Source: NCEH01 sp002257205 (GTDB taxonomy: Bacteria > Pseudomonadota > Alphaproteobacteria > Rhizobiales > Xanthobacteraceae). From it: DNA of 64,000 nucleotides. Both the position numbers and the translations under genes were made by a program. The notes below the pieces were generated by a model, which was not told the origin of the DNA, made no database searches, and was given only the letters and a program-made list of their open reading frames with translations. Shown here one piece after another: positions 27,872-37,225 of this stretch; position 1 is the stretch's first letter, and the number at the start of each line of letters is the position of its first letter. The stretch lies in the NCBI RefSeq assembly GCF_043195105.1, contig NZ_JBAFWO010000005.1, one strand, 5' to 3'.

Positions 27872-27969
27872 ACCCTCTCCCGCGTGCGGGGGAGGGCAGG
27901 GAGGGGGAATGCCGGGAGGCGGCCCGCGTGGCCCCCTCCCCAACCCTCCCCCGCACGCGGGAGAGGGCG
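27872..27969. repeat. Inverted pair of the dispersed GC-rich repeat inside Liv operon 3
   Basis: Units at about 27872-27905 and 27932-27969 face each other between the binding-protein gene and livF. The internal palindromes are CCCGCGTGCGGG and CCCGCACGCGGG. This is the best conserved pair in the window. Confidence 0.8.
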
Positions 27970-27990
27970 CGCGTTGCGCAGGCCGTCAGA

Positions 27991-29271
27991 TCACCAGCCG
28001 AGCAGCTCGGTCTTGCGCGGCAGGTCGATGGTGGTGACCTTTTCCAGCTTGATGGCGCCGCTCTTCACGAGCTCCGAGACGGTGCCTTCGGTCGCGCCGG
28101 AGACCACGGCGCGATAGAGATCCACCTTGGTGGTGGGGCGATGATCGCTGGCGGTCCAGGTGGAGGGATTGCACACCCCGTCCGTGCCCTTGGGCACCCA
28201 ATTGGCCTTCTGATACATGCCGTCGCGGATCTTCGGGCCGGTGACGCCGCCGTTCTTGTCGGCCCATTCCATCGCTTCCTTCATGTACATGACGGTGCAG
28301 ACGGCGGCCATGTAATGCACCGGGCGATAGGCGGTGCCGCTCGGGTCGGACATTTTCGAAATGTCCTTGAAGGTGGCCATGCCGGGCGCGTCCCCGGTCC
28401 AGGTCACGGCGGTGCGCACCGGAATGATGACGCCGTTCGCGGCGCTGCCGGCGGCCTTCATGGCATTCTCGTCCATGCCCCACACATTGCCGAAGAACTG
28501 CACCTTCACGCCCGCCGTCTCGCACGCCTTCAGCACCGAGATGTTGGAGCCGGCGGTGTTGCCGAGATAGGCGTAATTGGCGCCGGACTGCTTCAGCGTC
28601 AGGCACTGGGCGGTGTAGTCGCCGGGGGTGAGGGCGAAGGTGATGGGGTCCAGCACCTCGAAGCCGAGTTCCTTGGCATAGGCTTCCGCCGCCGCCTTGG
28701 GCGAGTTCGGGAACGGGTGGTTGGCGCCCATGTGCACCCATTTGGGCTTGCCCTGGCCGCCCTTCTTCTTCCAATCCTCGGCGGCCCACTGCACCTCGGC
28801 GCGGGCGGCGTCCGAATAAGACGGGCCGTAGAAGAAATTATACGGCGCGGCGCGCTCGCTCCTCGGGCCGCCCTTGCCGGTGGGGTCGGTGAGGGTCGCG
28901 GCATAGGAGCCGGAATAATAAGGGATTTCTTCCTTGGTCACCATGGCGACCAGCGCCTCGGTATCGGCCGTGCCCCAGCCCTGGATGGCGACCACCTTGT
29001 CGCTGCCGACCCATTTCTTGAACGCCGCCAGCGCGCGCGGCACCTGGTAGCCATATTCGGTGAAGTCGGAATTGATCGGCTTGCCGTTCACGCCGCCATT
29101 CTTGTTGATATAGGCGATGGCGTCCTGCACGCCCTGGCCATAGGGCGTGCCCACGTCCGAGGTGCCGCCGGAATAATCGGCGAGATGGCCGATATTGATG
29201 GACTGGGCCATGGCCGGTACGGCCGCCGTGAGGGCGAGAAGGCTGGCGAAGGTCGTTGCGATCCGTTTCAT
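27991..29271 (-). CDS. Periplasmic substrate-binding protein of Liv importer (system 3)
   Basis: 426 residues. The signal peptide (MKRIATTFASLLALTAAVPAM, cleaved near AMAQS, quoted in part) precedes a type I binding fold starting INIGHLADYSGGTSDVG. It belongs to the larger (about 400-430 residue) Liv-family binding proteins encoded with acyl-CoA synthetases, which are thought to bind aromatic or aliphatic carboxylic acids rather than amino acids. It is preceded by livM and followed by livF. Ligand unknown. Confidence 0.9.
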   Translation of the reverse strand: MKRIATTFASLLALTAAVPAMAQSINIGHLADYSGGTSDVGTPYGQGVQDAIAYINKNGGVNGKPINSDFTEYGYQVPRALAAFKKWVGSDKVVAIQGWGTADTEALVAMVTKEEIPYYSGSYAATLTDPTGKGGPRSERAAPYNFFYGPSYSDAARAEVQWAAEDWKKKGGQGKPKWVHMGANHPFPNSPKAAAEAYAKELGFEVLDPITFALTPGDYTAQCLTLKQSGANYAYLGNTAGSNISVLKACETAGVKVQFFGNVWGMDENAMKAAGSAANGVIIPVRTAVTWTGDAPGMATFKDISKMSDPSGTAYRPVHYMAAVCTVMYMKEAMEWADKNGGVTGPKIRDGMYQKANWVPKGTDGVCNPSTWTASDHRPTTKVDLYRAVVSGATEGTVSELVKSGAIKLEKVTTIDLPRKTELLGW

Positions 29272-29349
29272 GCACGTCTCCTTGGGTATTTGTGTTTGCG
29301 TTTCCTCATGCGGCCGGCGCTCGTTGCTGGCGCCGGTCCGCGATCCTGT

Positions 29350-30420
29350 TCAATAGGAGAAGGGGTAGAGCTTCCAATAGGCCTTGATCTGCTTCCAGCG
29401 GTGGGCGAGCCCGTCCGGCTCGAAGATCAAAAACAGGATGATAGTGGCACCGATCAGCATCTCGCGCATATAGGTGATGCCGTCCTTCAGATGCAGCAAC
29501 CGATCAATGGCGCTGCCCTGGAGAATGCCGGCCAGCGCGCCGGTGAGTTCCGGCAGCAGCACCATGAAGATGGTGCCGAGCAGCGAGCCCATGATCGAGC
29601 CGAGCCCGCCGATGATGATCATCGCCAGGAACTGGATGGAGAACAGGATGTCCAATCCCTCAACCGACATATAGCCGATGTAATGCGCATAGAGCGCGCC
29701 GCCGATGCCGGCATAGAAGGACGAGATGCCGAACGCCATGGTGCGGTATTTGGCAAGGTTCACGCCCATCATCTCGGCCGAGAGATAATGATCGCGCACG
29801 GCGATCAGCGCCCGCCCGTCGCGGGTGCGCATGAGATTGGCGGCGAACAGATACATCACCACGACGAACACCAGCACCACGTAGAAATACCGCGTGTCGC
29901 CGGACATGTCGAAGCCGAGGATGGTGAACGGCGCCGCCACCGCGCCCGAGGAGCCGCCGGTGAACCAGGCCGCCCGCACGAAGAAGTCCTGCAGGATGAA
30001 TTGGGCGGCGAGCGTCGCGATGGCGAGATAGAGCCCCTTCACCCGGGTTGCCGGCAGGCCGAACAAAAGGCCCACCGCCGTGGTCCACAGCCCCGCCAGC
30101 ACGATGGCGATCGGCACCGGCACGCCATGCTCGGCAAGGAACGCCGAGGCGAAGCCGCCGAAGCCGAAGAACACCGCGTGTCCGATGGAGATCTGGCCGG
30201 AGAAGCCGACCAATATGTTCAGCCCCAGGGCGGCGATGCCGAGATAGCCGATCTGGATCATCAGGCTCAGATAATAATTGCTGAGGACCAGCGGTGCCAA
30301 CGCCAGCAGGATGATGCCGCCGACGATGAAGGCGAAGGTCAGCCGGGTGTCGAAGATGGTCTGGTCGGCGCGATAGCTGGTGCGATAATCGCCGCACGGG
30401 CGCATGGTGTCGATGGCCAT
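29350..30420 (-). CDS. livM: Liv-type ABC importer permease LivM (system 3)
   Basis: 356 residues with about ten hydrophobic segments. Typical LivM features are GFSGQISIGHAVFFGFGGFA and the coupling loop GRALIAVRDHYLSAEMMGVN. Unlike systems 1 and 2, it ends after the permease (KLYPFSY) with no ATPase attached. A hydrophilic N-terminus of about 25 residues precedes the first helix. It starts 4 bp after the livH stop, so it is co-translated with it. Confidence 0.92.
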   Translation of the reverse strand: MAIDTMRPCGDYRTSYRADQTIFDTRLTFAFIVGGIILLALAPLVLSNYYLSLMIQIGYLGIAALGLNILVGFSGQISIGHAVFFGFGGFASAFLAEHGVPVPIAIVLAGLWTTAVGLLFGLPATRVKGLYLAIATLAAQFILQDFFVRAAWFTGGSSGAVAAPFTILGFDMSGDTRYFYVVLVFVVVMYLFAANLMRTRDGRALIAVRDHYLSAEMMGVNLAKYRTMAFGISSFYAGIGGALYAHYIGYMSVEGLDILFSIQFLAMIIIGGLGSIMGSLLGTIFMVLLPELTGALAGILQGSAIDRLLHLKDGITYMREMLIGATIILFLIFEPDGLAHRWKQIKAYWKLYPFSY

Positions 30421-30424
30421 GGCT

Positions 30425-31318
30425 TTAGACCCTCTCGATATCGCGGGTGCCGAACAGGCCGTAAGGCTTGATCATGAGAATGATGATGAGGACGTAGAAG
30501 GGCACGATTTCGTACAGGTTTCCCCAGTGCAGGAACTGGCTGTCGAAATAATGCGCGATGTTCTCCAAGAGCCCGATGATGAGCCCGCCCACCACCGCGC
30601 CGAACACCGAATCGAGCCCGCCGAGGATCACCGCCGGGAACACCTTGATGCCGAAGAACGAGAGCGCGGAGGACACGCCGTTGACGATGCCCACCACCAC
30701 GCCCGCCACCGCCGAGACCGCCGCCGATATGCCCCAGGAGAGGGCGAACATCTGCCGCACCGAGATGCCGAGCGATTGCGCCACCTGCTGGTTGAAGGCG
30801 GTGGCCCGCATGGCGAGGCCGATCTTGGAATATTTGAAGAACCAGGCGAAGCCCGCCATGATCAGCACGCTGACGCCGGTGGACATCAGATAGGCGCTCT
30901 GCACCTGGAGCCCGAACACATCCACCTTGCTCACGGCGAAGATCGGCGGGAACGGCTGCGCGAACGTGCCGAACATCCATTTCATCAGCGCCTGGAAGAA
31001 GATGGAGAGGCCGATGGTGACCATGATCACCGAGATCACCGGCTCGCCGATGAGCGGCCGCAGCACCAGCATCTGCAGCGCCAGGCCGAACAGCATCATG
31101 AAGGCGAGCGAGATCAGGAAGCCCCAGACGAACGGGATCTGCCAATAGGTCAGCAGCCACCAGCAGGTCCAGGCGCCGATCAGCAGGAACTCGCCCTGGG
31201 CGAAATTCACCACTTGCGAGGCCTTGTAGATGAGCACGAAGCACATGCCGACAACGCCATAGAGCGTGCCGATGATGAGGCCGTTGATGCACAATTGTAT
31301 GAAGAGCTGGAAGCTCAT
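30425..31318 (-). CDS. livH: Liv-type ABC importer permease LivH (system 3)
   Basis: 297 residues from the ATG at 31318 (MSFQLFIQLCINGLIIGTLY); the extension to 31354 was rejected because it encodes only arginine/proline-rich sequence. The LivH marks ASQVVNFAQGEFLLIGAW and GLAMRATAFNQQVAQSLGIS are present. It forms the membrane channel with LivM encoded next. A repeat pair separates it from the acyl-CoA synthetase gene upstream. Confidence 0.92.
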   Translation of the reverse strand: MSFQLFIQLCINGLIIGTLYGVVGMCFVLIYKASQVVNFAQGEFLLIGAWTCWWLLTYWQIPFVWGFLISLAFMMLFGLALQMLVLRPLIGEPVISVIMVTIGLSIFFQALMKWMFGTFAQPFPPIFAVSKVDVFGLQVQSAYLMSTGVSVLIMAGFAWFFKYSKIGLAMRATAFNQQVAQSLGISVRQMFALSWGISAAVSAVAGVVVGIVNGVSSALSFFGIKVFPAVILGGLDSVFGAVVGGLIIGLLENIAHYFDSQFLHWGNLYEIVPFYVLIIILMIKPYGLFGTRDIERV

Positions 31319-31368
31319 TGGGCTGCTCCTCGGGCGGCGCTGCGCCCGCTCCACGGGCCTTTGATTTC

Positions 31369-31490
31369 ACCTCTCCCCGAGGGGGAGAGGTCGGCTGCGG
31401 AGCAGTCGGGTGAGGGGGCACCGCTGGTCCGGGACTCGAAAGGTTGGCGTCCCCTCACCCCGTCCCTCTTCCCGTGGGGGAGAGGGGGAT
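31369..31490. repeat. Inverted repeat pair between acyl-CoA synthetase and livH
   Basis: Two divergent members of the C-rich/G-rich repeat, CCTCTCCCCGAGGGGGAGAGG near 31369 (21 bp palindrome; shown only in outline) and an inverted partner near 31455-31490, flank about 70 bp. The internal palindromes differ in sequence from the other copies, so this is a second subtype. Confidence 0.65.
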
Positions 31491-31514
31491 GCCCGGTCGC
31501 CATATCGCGCGCCA

Positions 31515-33473
31515 TCATGCGGCCCTCTTCTTGCTCGAGCCGGACGCGGTCGGCGCCAGCTTCAGGTCGATGACCTTGAGCGTGGTGCGGATGCGCTGCT
31601 TGCTGCCGTCCTGGAACGCGATGGTGGTGTCCACGTCGATGGTGGGATCGCCGCGATACATGGCGTCGATGATGTCGCCATAGCGCTCATTGATGACGCC
31701 GCGTCGCACCTTGCGGGTGCGCGTCAGCTCCCCGTCGTCGGCGTCCAATTCCTTGTAGAGCAGAAGGAATTTCGAAATGCGCTGCTTTTCGGGCAAGGTC
31801 TTGTTCACATGCTCCACCTCGCGGCGCAGCATGTCCGTCACCTCCTGCCGGCCCGAGAGGTCGGTATAAGTGGTGAAAGAGATGCGGTTCTTCTCCGCCC
31901 ATTTGGAGACGATGGGGAAGCGGATGCAGATCATGGCGGCGAGATGCTCGCGCCCGTCGCCCAGGATCACCGCCTCCGCCACATAGGGCGAGAATTTCAG
32001 CTTGTTCTCGATATATTGCGGCGAGAAGCGGTCGCCATGGGCAGTCTGCGCCATGTCGCGCACGCGGTCGATCACCACCAGATGGCCGCGCGGATTGACG
32101 AAGCCGGCATCCCCCGTGCGCATCCAACCGCCGTCCACGAACGACTTCGCGCTTTCTTCCGGGTTGTTGTAATAGCCGGTGAATGTATTCGCGTGCCGCG
32201 TGACGATTTCACCCAAGCCATTGGGGTCGGGATCGTCGATGCGGATTTCAACGCCTTCCATCGGCACGCCGACCGTGTCGAAATCAACATCATTTGCGGT
32301 GTGGATGGTATAGGCGCCGAGCAATTCCGTCTGGCCATAGAGCTGGCGCATGGGCACGCCGAGCGCGAGGAAGAAGCGGAACGTATCCGGCCCCAGCGCC
32401 GCCCCGCCGGTGGCCGCCGATTTCAGGTGCGAGAAGCCGAGGCGGTCGCGCAGCGCCCGGAACAGGATGAAATCCGCGAGGCCGGAGCGCTGCCCGCGAT
32501 CGAGCGCCGCGAGGCCGAGCTTCATGCCGAAATCGAACATGGCGCGCTTGAGAAAGGATGCATCCATCATGCGCGCCCGCACGTCGGCGGCGATCTGCTC
32601 CCACACGCGCGGGGCGAACAGCACGAAGGTGGGGCCGATCTCCCGCATGTCGGCCATGGTGGTTTCCGGCTCCTCGACGAAGTTCACCTTCATGCGGGAC
32701 AGCAAAGCCTGACCGAAGGCGTAGATCTGTTCCATGATCCAGGGCATCTGGAGCACGGAGACATATTCATCGTCCGGCCCGCGCATGTCGGCGGCGAGAT
32801 AGGCCGCGCAATGGCGCAGCGCGGCGCCGCCCGTGAGCATGGCGAGCTTGGGGTGGGAGGTGGTGCCCGACGTGGTGCACAAGATCGCCACGTCGGCGCC
32901 GGAACCCTTGTCCACGAGCGCCTGATAGGCGTCCGGCTGCGCCGCCGCGCGCGCTGCGCCGCGGGCTTCAAGGTCCGCCAGGGACACGAGGCGGGCATCA
33001 TCATATTTGCGCAGCCCGCGCGGGTCGGCATAGATGATGTGCCGCACGGTGGGGATGCGGTCCTCCAATTGGAGAAGCTTATCCACCTGCTCTTCGTCCT
33101 CGGCGAAGATGACCGCCACGTTCGCATAGGTGACGAGATAGGCGACCTCGTCGGCCAGCGCATCGCGATAGATGCCGAGCGATTGGCCGCCCACCGCATG
33201 GATGGCGATTTCGCCCATCAGCCATTCGGGGCGGTTGTCGCCGAGCAGAGAGATCACGTCGCCGCGCGCGACACCAAGGTCGAGCAGGCCGAGCGCCATG
33301 TTCTGCACGCGCGCATTCACCTGCTGCCAAGTATAGGCATTCCAGATGCCGAGGTCTTTCTCGCGCAGCCAGGTATCCGTCGGATGCTGGCGCGCATTGA
33401 GCGCGAGCAGCTTGGGGAACGTGTCGAAGATCGCCACGTCGGGCAAGGCGGAGGCGGGGGTATTCACGCTCAT
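31515..33473 (-). CDS. AMP-dependent long-chain acyl-CoA synthetase-like protein
   Basis: 652 residues from the ATG at 33473. It is an ANL-family adenylating enzyme: the A3 loop reads LCTTSGTTSHPKLAM (canonical TSGTTGxPK with Gly to Ser), A5 is LYGQTELLGAY, and A7/A8 are GGWMRTGDAGFVNPRG and VIDRVRDMAQTAHGDRFSPQ. Length and domain pattern match FadD15/long-chain synthetases. Located between livG and livH, it probably converts the imported acid to its CoA ester at the membrane. The substrate chain type is not readable. Confidence 0.88.
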   Translation of the reverse strand: MSVNTPASALPDVAIFDTFPKLLALNARQHPTDTWLREKDLGIWNAYTWQQVNARVQNMALGLLDLGVARGDVISLLGDNRPEWLMGEIAIHAVGGQSLGIYRDALADEVAYLVTYANVAVIFAEDEEQVDKLLQLEDRIPTVRHIIYADPRGLRKYDDARLVSLADLEARGAARAAAQPDAYQALVDKGSGADVAILCTTSGTTSHPKLAMLTGGAALRHCAAYLAADMRGPDDEYVSVLQMPWIMEQIYAFGQALLSRMKVNFVEEPETTMADMREIGPTFVLFAPRVWEQIAADVRARMMDASFLKRAMFDFGMKLGLAALDRGQRSGLADFILFRALRDRLGFSHLKSAATGGAALGPDTFRFFLALGVPMRQLYGQTELLGAYTIHTANDVDFDTVGVPMEGVEIRIDDPDPNGLGEIVTRHANTFTGYYNNPEESAKSFVDGGWMRTGDAGFVNPRGHLVVIDRVRDMAQTAHGDRFSPQYIENKLKFSPYVAEAVILGDGREHLAAMICIRFPIVSKWAEKNRISFTTYTDLSGRQEVTDMLRREVEHVNKTLPEKQRISKFLLLYKELDADDGELTRTRKVRRGVINERYGDIIDAMYRGDPTIDVDTTIAFQDGSKQRIRTTLKVIDLKLAPTASGSSKKRAA

Positions 33474-33480
33474 GGCTGCC

Positions 33481-34329
33481 TCACGCGGACACGGCCTGGA
33501 GGAGGGGCTCATCCTCGACGACAAGGTCTTCCTCGCCGAGATAGGCCTTGCGGACATTGGGGTTGGCGAGCACCTCGGCGGGCAGGCCCTCGGCGATCTT
33601 GCGGCCGAAATCGAGCACCATGACGCGGTGGGAGATATCCATCACCACCCCCATGTCATGCTCGATCATGATGATGGTCATGCCCCATTCTTCATTAAGG
33701 TCAACGATATAGCGGGCCATGTCCTCTTTCTCTTCGAGATTCATGCCGGCCATGGGCTCGTCGAGCAGGATCAGCTTGGGCTGCAGGGCGACGGCGCGCG
33801 CCAGTTCCACGCGCTTGCGCAGGCCATAGGAGAGCGTGCCGGCGGTGGCCTTGCGCACGTGCTGGATTTCGAGGAAGTCGATGACATCCTCCACCGCCTT
33901 GCGATGCTCAAGCTCTTCTTTCTGCGCGCCGCCGATCCAATAGATCGCGCCGGTGAACAGATTGTTCTTCAGCAGATGGTGGCGGCCGACCATGATATTG
34001 TCGAGCACGCTCATGTGGTGGAACAGCGCGAGATTCTGGAACGTGCGGCCGATGCCGGCGGCGGCGCGCTTGTTCGGCTTCAGGCGCGTGATGTCCTTCC
34101 CATCGAACGCGATACGGCCTTCCTGCGGCGAGTAGCGACCGGAAATGCAGTTCAGCAACGACGTCTTGCCGGCGCCGTTCGGCCCGATGACCGAAAACAA
34201 TTCGCCGCTGCGGACAGAAAATCCGACATTGCTCAGCGCTTTAAGGCCACCAAAGCGCAGTGAAATGCCATCGACATTCAACAACGACGAATCGGCGACG
34301 GATGCGCCAGGACGCTTGCCTGTCGACAT
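33481..34329 (-). CDS. livG: Liv-type ABC importer ATP-binding protein LivG (system 3)
   Basis: 282 residues from the ATG at 34329, preceded by GGGAGGGG; the much longer open frame to 34905 reads antisense through the chimeric gene and was rejected. Walker A is GPNGAGKTS, the Liv insertion carries GAIYWIGGAQKEELEHRKAV, the signature LSYGLRKRVELARAVAL and Walker B LILLDEPMAGMNL. It is the first gene of the third Liv operon and is divergent from the IclR-domain chimera; two CACATTGT sites lie between them. Confidence 0.93.
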   Translation of the reverse strand: MSTGKRPGASVADSSLLNVDGISLRFGGLKALSNVGFSVRSGELFSVIGPNGAGKTSLLNCISGRYSPQEGRIAFDGKDITRLKPNKRAAAGIGRTFQNLALFHHMSVLDNIMVGRHHLLKNNLFTGAIYWIGGAQKEELEHRKAVEDVIDFLEIQHVRKATAGTLSYGLRKRVELARAVALQPKLILLDEPMAGMNLEEKEDMARYIVDLNEEWGMTIIMIEHDMGVVMDISHRVMVLDFGRKIAEGLPAEVLANPNVRKAYLGEEDLVVEDEPLLQAVSA

Positions 34330-34380
34330 GTTCCCCTCCCGGATTCCGCATATGAGCGGGTGGCTTCTATGGCCACATCC

Positions 34381-34389
34381 CACATTGTG
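34381..34389. promoter_or_regulatory. Candidate IclR operator, copy 1
   Basis: CACATTGTG is a perfect odd-centred palindrome in the 168-bp divergent region, 52 bp upstream of livG. The 8-mer CACATTGT occurs again at 34485, next to the start of the IclR-domain gene, as expected for a regulator controlling itself and its neighbour. Confidence 0.5.
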
Positions 34390-34483
34390 AGATGAATTGG
34401 TTTGATTATCTAGCGAGCGTTTGCTTTTTTCAAGGGAGATCGCATCAAGCCATCCTAAATATTGCGGCGTGGATTTTTTTGTC

Positions 34484-34495
34484 TCACATTGTAGG
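34484..34495. promoter_or_regulatory. Candidate IclR operator, copy 2
   Basis: TCACATTGTAGG repeats the CACATTGT core of copy 1 with a less perfect right half. It ends 2 bp before the ATG of the chimeric gene, so protein bound here would block its own transcription or translation start. Confidence 0.45.
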
Positions 34496-34497
34496 AC

Positions 34498-36123
34498 ATG
34501 AGCGACGACGAACTTGATCCGGCCGCGCCCAAGGGCGCGCAAAGCCTCGGGCGGGCCATTTCCGTGCTGCGGGTGGTGGCCAACGCCGCCCCGCACCCTG
34601 TGCGCCTCGCCGATTTGATCCAGGGCACCGGCCTGTCGAAGGCCACCGCCCACCGCCTGGCGACGACGCTGGTGTTCGAGACCCTGCTTGCCTATGACGC
34701 CCGCGACCGGTGCTATTCCCTCGGCGCCTTCTTCTCGAAATTCGTCGCGGGCAAAGGTCCGGCCGCCGCCCATCTCCCGCTTGAGGAGGAGGGTTCGCGC
34801 CCGGCGGCGCATCCGGGCCGATACAGCGGCAGCAAGATTCCTCTCGCCCATCTGCTGTGCGACCGGCATCTGGCGGTAAAACGCGCCCATCCCGCAATGA
34901 TCCACGAGACCGTTTCGGGCCAGACCTCCGAATTGAGCTTTGGCAAGCTTGCGGAATATTCATCTCGATTTGCCCGTGTCTTGGCGGCGGCGGGTATCAG
35001 GAAGGGCGACCGGGTCGCCGTCCTTTTGCCCAAGGGCATGGAACTGGTCATCACGGCGCTCGCGATCTGGCGGATCGGGGCGGTCTACATGCCGCTCTTC
35101 TCCACCTATTCGCCCGCGGCCGTCGAAGCCCGGCTGAAGGCCGGCGGCGTCAAGGCCGTGGTCGCGAACCGGTTCCTGATCGATCGCGCCTCCCGCTACA
35201 TCAACGAGAAGACCTTCGTCTGCTTGATCGAGGGCGACCAGATCAACCGGATCGACGGCAAGGTGACCCTTTTCTGGTCGTCCATCTATGCATCCGAGCC
35301 GCTCGAAGGGGTGGAAACCTACGCCGCGGGCGACCCCTTCACCATGACCTATGCCCCGAGCTTCGTGGAGGCCCGGCTTGGTCTTCTGACCCCGGTGCGG
35401 GCGCTGGCGGCGATCGAGCAATACATGCGGATCGGCATGGATGTCCGCGACGACGACATCTATTGGAACATGGCCGACCAGGGTTGGGAATACGGCATCT
35501 ATTACGGTCTCATCGGTCCTCTTCTGATCGGCTGCTCGATCCTGTTCTGCGATGGGCCGTACGACGTCTCGCAGGGCTATCGCGTGCTGTCGAAGTTCCG
35601 CGTCACCAACCTCACGGCCGCCCCGTCCCAGATCAAGGCGTGGCGGCGCGGCGATCCGAACGACGCCACCTCCCCGTTCGCCATCCGCATGGTCACGGTG
35701 GGGGGTGAACCGTTGCCGCCCGACGTCATTTCCTGGGTCACGCAGAAGCTCGAGGTGCCGCTGATCAACCAGTATGGACACCGCGAGACCGGCATGATCG
35801 TGGGCATGAAATACGACCCCAGCGATCCCGCCTCCTCGCGGCGTTCCTCGGTCGGCCGCGTCATGCCGGGCTTTGCCCTTGCGGTGCTCGACAAGCACGG
35901 CGCCGAATTGCCCGCCGGCTCGGAAGGCACCCTGGCCATCGATGTGGAACGCTCGCCCTTGTTCTGGTTCCGCTCCTATTTCAAGGATGATGCCAGGACG
36001 AAGACGCGATTTCCGTTCGGTGGCGACTATTATATTCTTGGTGATACCGGCTTCATCGACGACGAAGGATGGGTCCACTACAGCGGGCGGGCATCCCATG
36101 CCATTTTGATGCAGAAAGATTGA
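34498..36123 (+). pseudogene. Chimera: IclR DNA-binding domain joined to a damaged acyl-CoA synthetase
   Basis: An uninterrupted 541-codon frame. Residues 1 to about 85 are an IclR winged helix (SLGRAISVLRVVANAA, GLSKATAHRLATTLV, AYDARDRCYSLGAF). The IclR effector domain is missing; after about 35 non-conserved residues an acetyl-CoA-synthetase-like sequence starts at AHLLCDRHLAVKRAHPAMIHE. In it the ATP-binding loop, normally TSGTTGxPKG, reads YAPSFVEARLG (about 286-296), with traces of the motif in another frame, suggesting paired indels. The adenine motif reads YGHRETG instead of YGQTETG. The C-terminal catalytic domain of about 110 residues is lost after GRASHAILM. It is probably a deletion-fusion pseudogene, less likely a new regulator sensing an acyl ligand. 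Confidence 0.75.
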
Positions 36124-36388
36124 AGGCGCATCCGTGCGCGGGTCATGCTCTCTCTCCCATAGTGGCCGCCGGCTGGACGTGGCGTGGCGCGCAGTCCCGA
36201 TCATTCCGTCGGGTTATCAGGAAACAATCGAACGTTCTTTTTCTCTTGCGGTCAAGGCCATTTTTGGCCGCTTGCGTCTTGCGTCCCCGGCGCGCTGCGC
36301 TCACTCTAGGGTGTTGCCGCACCCGGCGGCCTCATCCAACACGCGAGGATCGCGCGCGCACAAAGCGCGGTCAAAAATTGAGAAAAAG

Positions 36389-37069
36389 ATGGCGCGTACA
36401 GTCGGTTCCAATGGTGCCCGCACCGCCCAGGCGATCCGCCAGGCGGGGGTGCTGCTGATCTACAAGCACGGCTACGAAGCCATGAGCCTGCGGCAACTCG
36501 CCGCCGAGGTCGGGCTGCAATCCGGCTCGCTGTACAAGTATTTCGAAAACAAGCAGAGCCTGCTGTTCGACATCGTGCGCGATCACATGGAAGATCTGAC
36601 CGCCCGGGCGCGGGAAACTCTTGAGGGGCTGGACGCTCCGCTGGATCGCCTGCGGGCTTTCACGGGGTTTCATCTGCGCTATCACATGACGCGGCGCGCC
36701 CATGTTTTTATCGCCAATATGGAAATCCGCTCGCTGGATGACGAGCATCGCGCTGTCGTCGTGGAGATGCGGCGCAATTACGAGGGGCTCCTGGAACAAA
36801 TCCTGCGCGAGGGGGCCGCCCAAGGCGTGTTCCGCGTGAGCGAGCCGAGGGTCTCCACCTACGCCATCATCTCCATGCTCACCGGAATTTGCATGTGGTA
36901 CCGGCCCGACGGGCGGCTGAGCCAGGATGATCTTGTGGCCATCTATGGCGACCTCGTCACCCAGGGGGTTGCGCCGGGTGCGCCGCTGGCGGCCCCCGTC
37001 GCCCGCGAAGCGCCGCCCCTTCCGGCGCCCGCCCCGCCGCCCCGCGCCAAGCGCAAGGCGCGGGCCTGA
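36389..37069 (+). CDS. TetR-family transcriptional regulator
   Basis: 226 residues from the ATG at 36389; an upstream extension reads non-conserved sequence. The helix-turn-helix is LRQLAAEVGLQSGSLYKYF, with the C-terminal ligand domain resembling the TetR_C KstR2-like group associated with acyl-CoA catabolism. The final 30 residues are Pro/Ala-rich and end in a basic RAKRKARA tail, which is unusual for the family and may add non-specific DNA contact. The leucine-degradation genes start 157 bp downstream on the same strand, so an acyl-CoA of that pathway is the likely ligand. Confidence 0.88.
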   Translation: MARTVGSNGARTAQAIRQAGVLLIYKHGYEAMSLRQLAAEVGLQSGSLYKYFENKQSLLFDIVRDHMEDLTARARETLEGLDAPLDRLRAFTGFHLRYHMTRRAHVFIANMEIRSLDDEHRAVVVEMRRNYEGLLEQILREGAAQGVFRVSEPRVSTYAIISMLTGICMWYRPDGRLSQDDLVAIYGDLVTQGVAPGAPLAAPVAREAPPLPAPAPPPRAKRKARA

Positions 37070-37093
37070 TTTGCGCTTGCGGTTCTCCTAAAA

Positions 37094-37109
37094 AAACGTA
37101 CGATCGTTT
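37094..37109. promoter_or_regulatory. Candidate TetR operator upstream of the leucine-degradation genes
   Basis: AAACG-TACGAT-CGTTT is an inverted repeat with 5-bp arms in the 156-bp gap between the TetR gene and the carboxylase beta gene, about 117 bp before the latter's start. A related CGAACGTT lies upstream of the TetR gene near 36227, allowing autoregulation. Confidence 0.45.
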
Positions 37110-37225
37110 CTAAGCCGACACGAAGCGGCACGGGAGGACACACGGTTCGAAGGCCCGCCCGCCTTGTCGGCGCGGTGTTCTGGGCGTTCGTGCTTCCGCA
37201 ATCGACACTCAGGGGTGAAGCGCTC

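Noticed and set aside
31410..33623. A 737-codon plus-strand frame over the acyl-CoA synthetase gene
   Set aside because: Same high-GC antisense artefact; no ribosome-binding site or recognisable fold.
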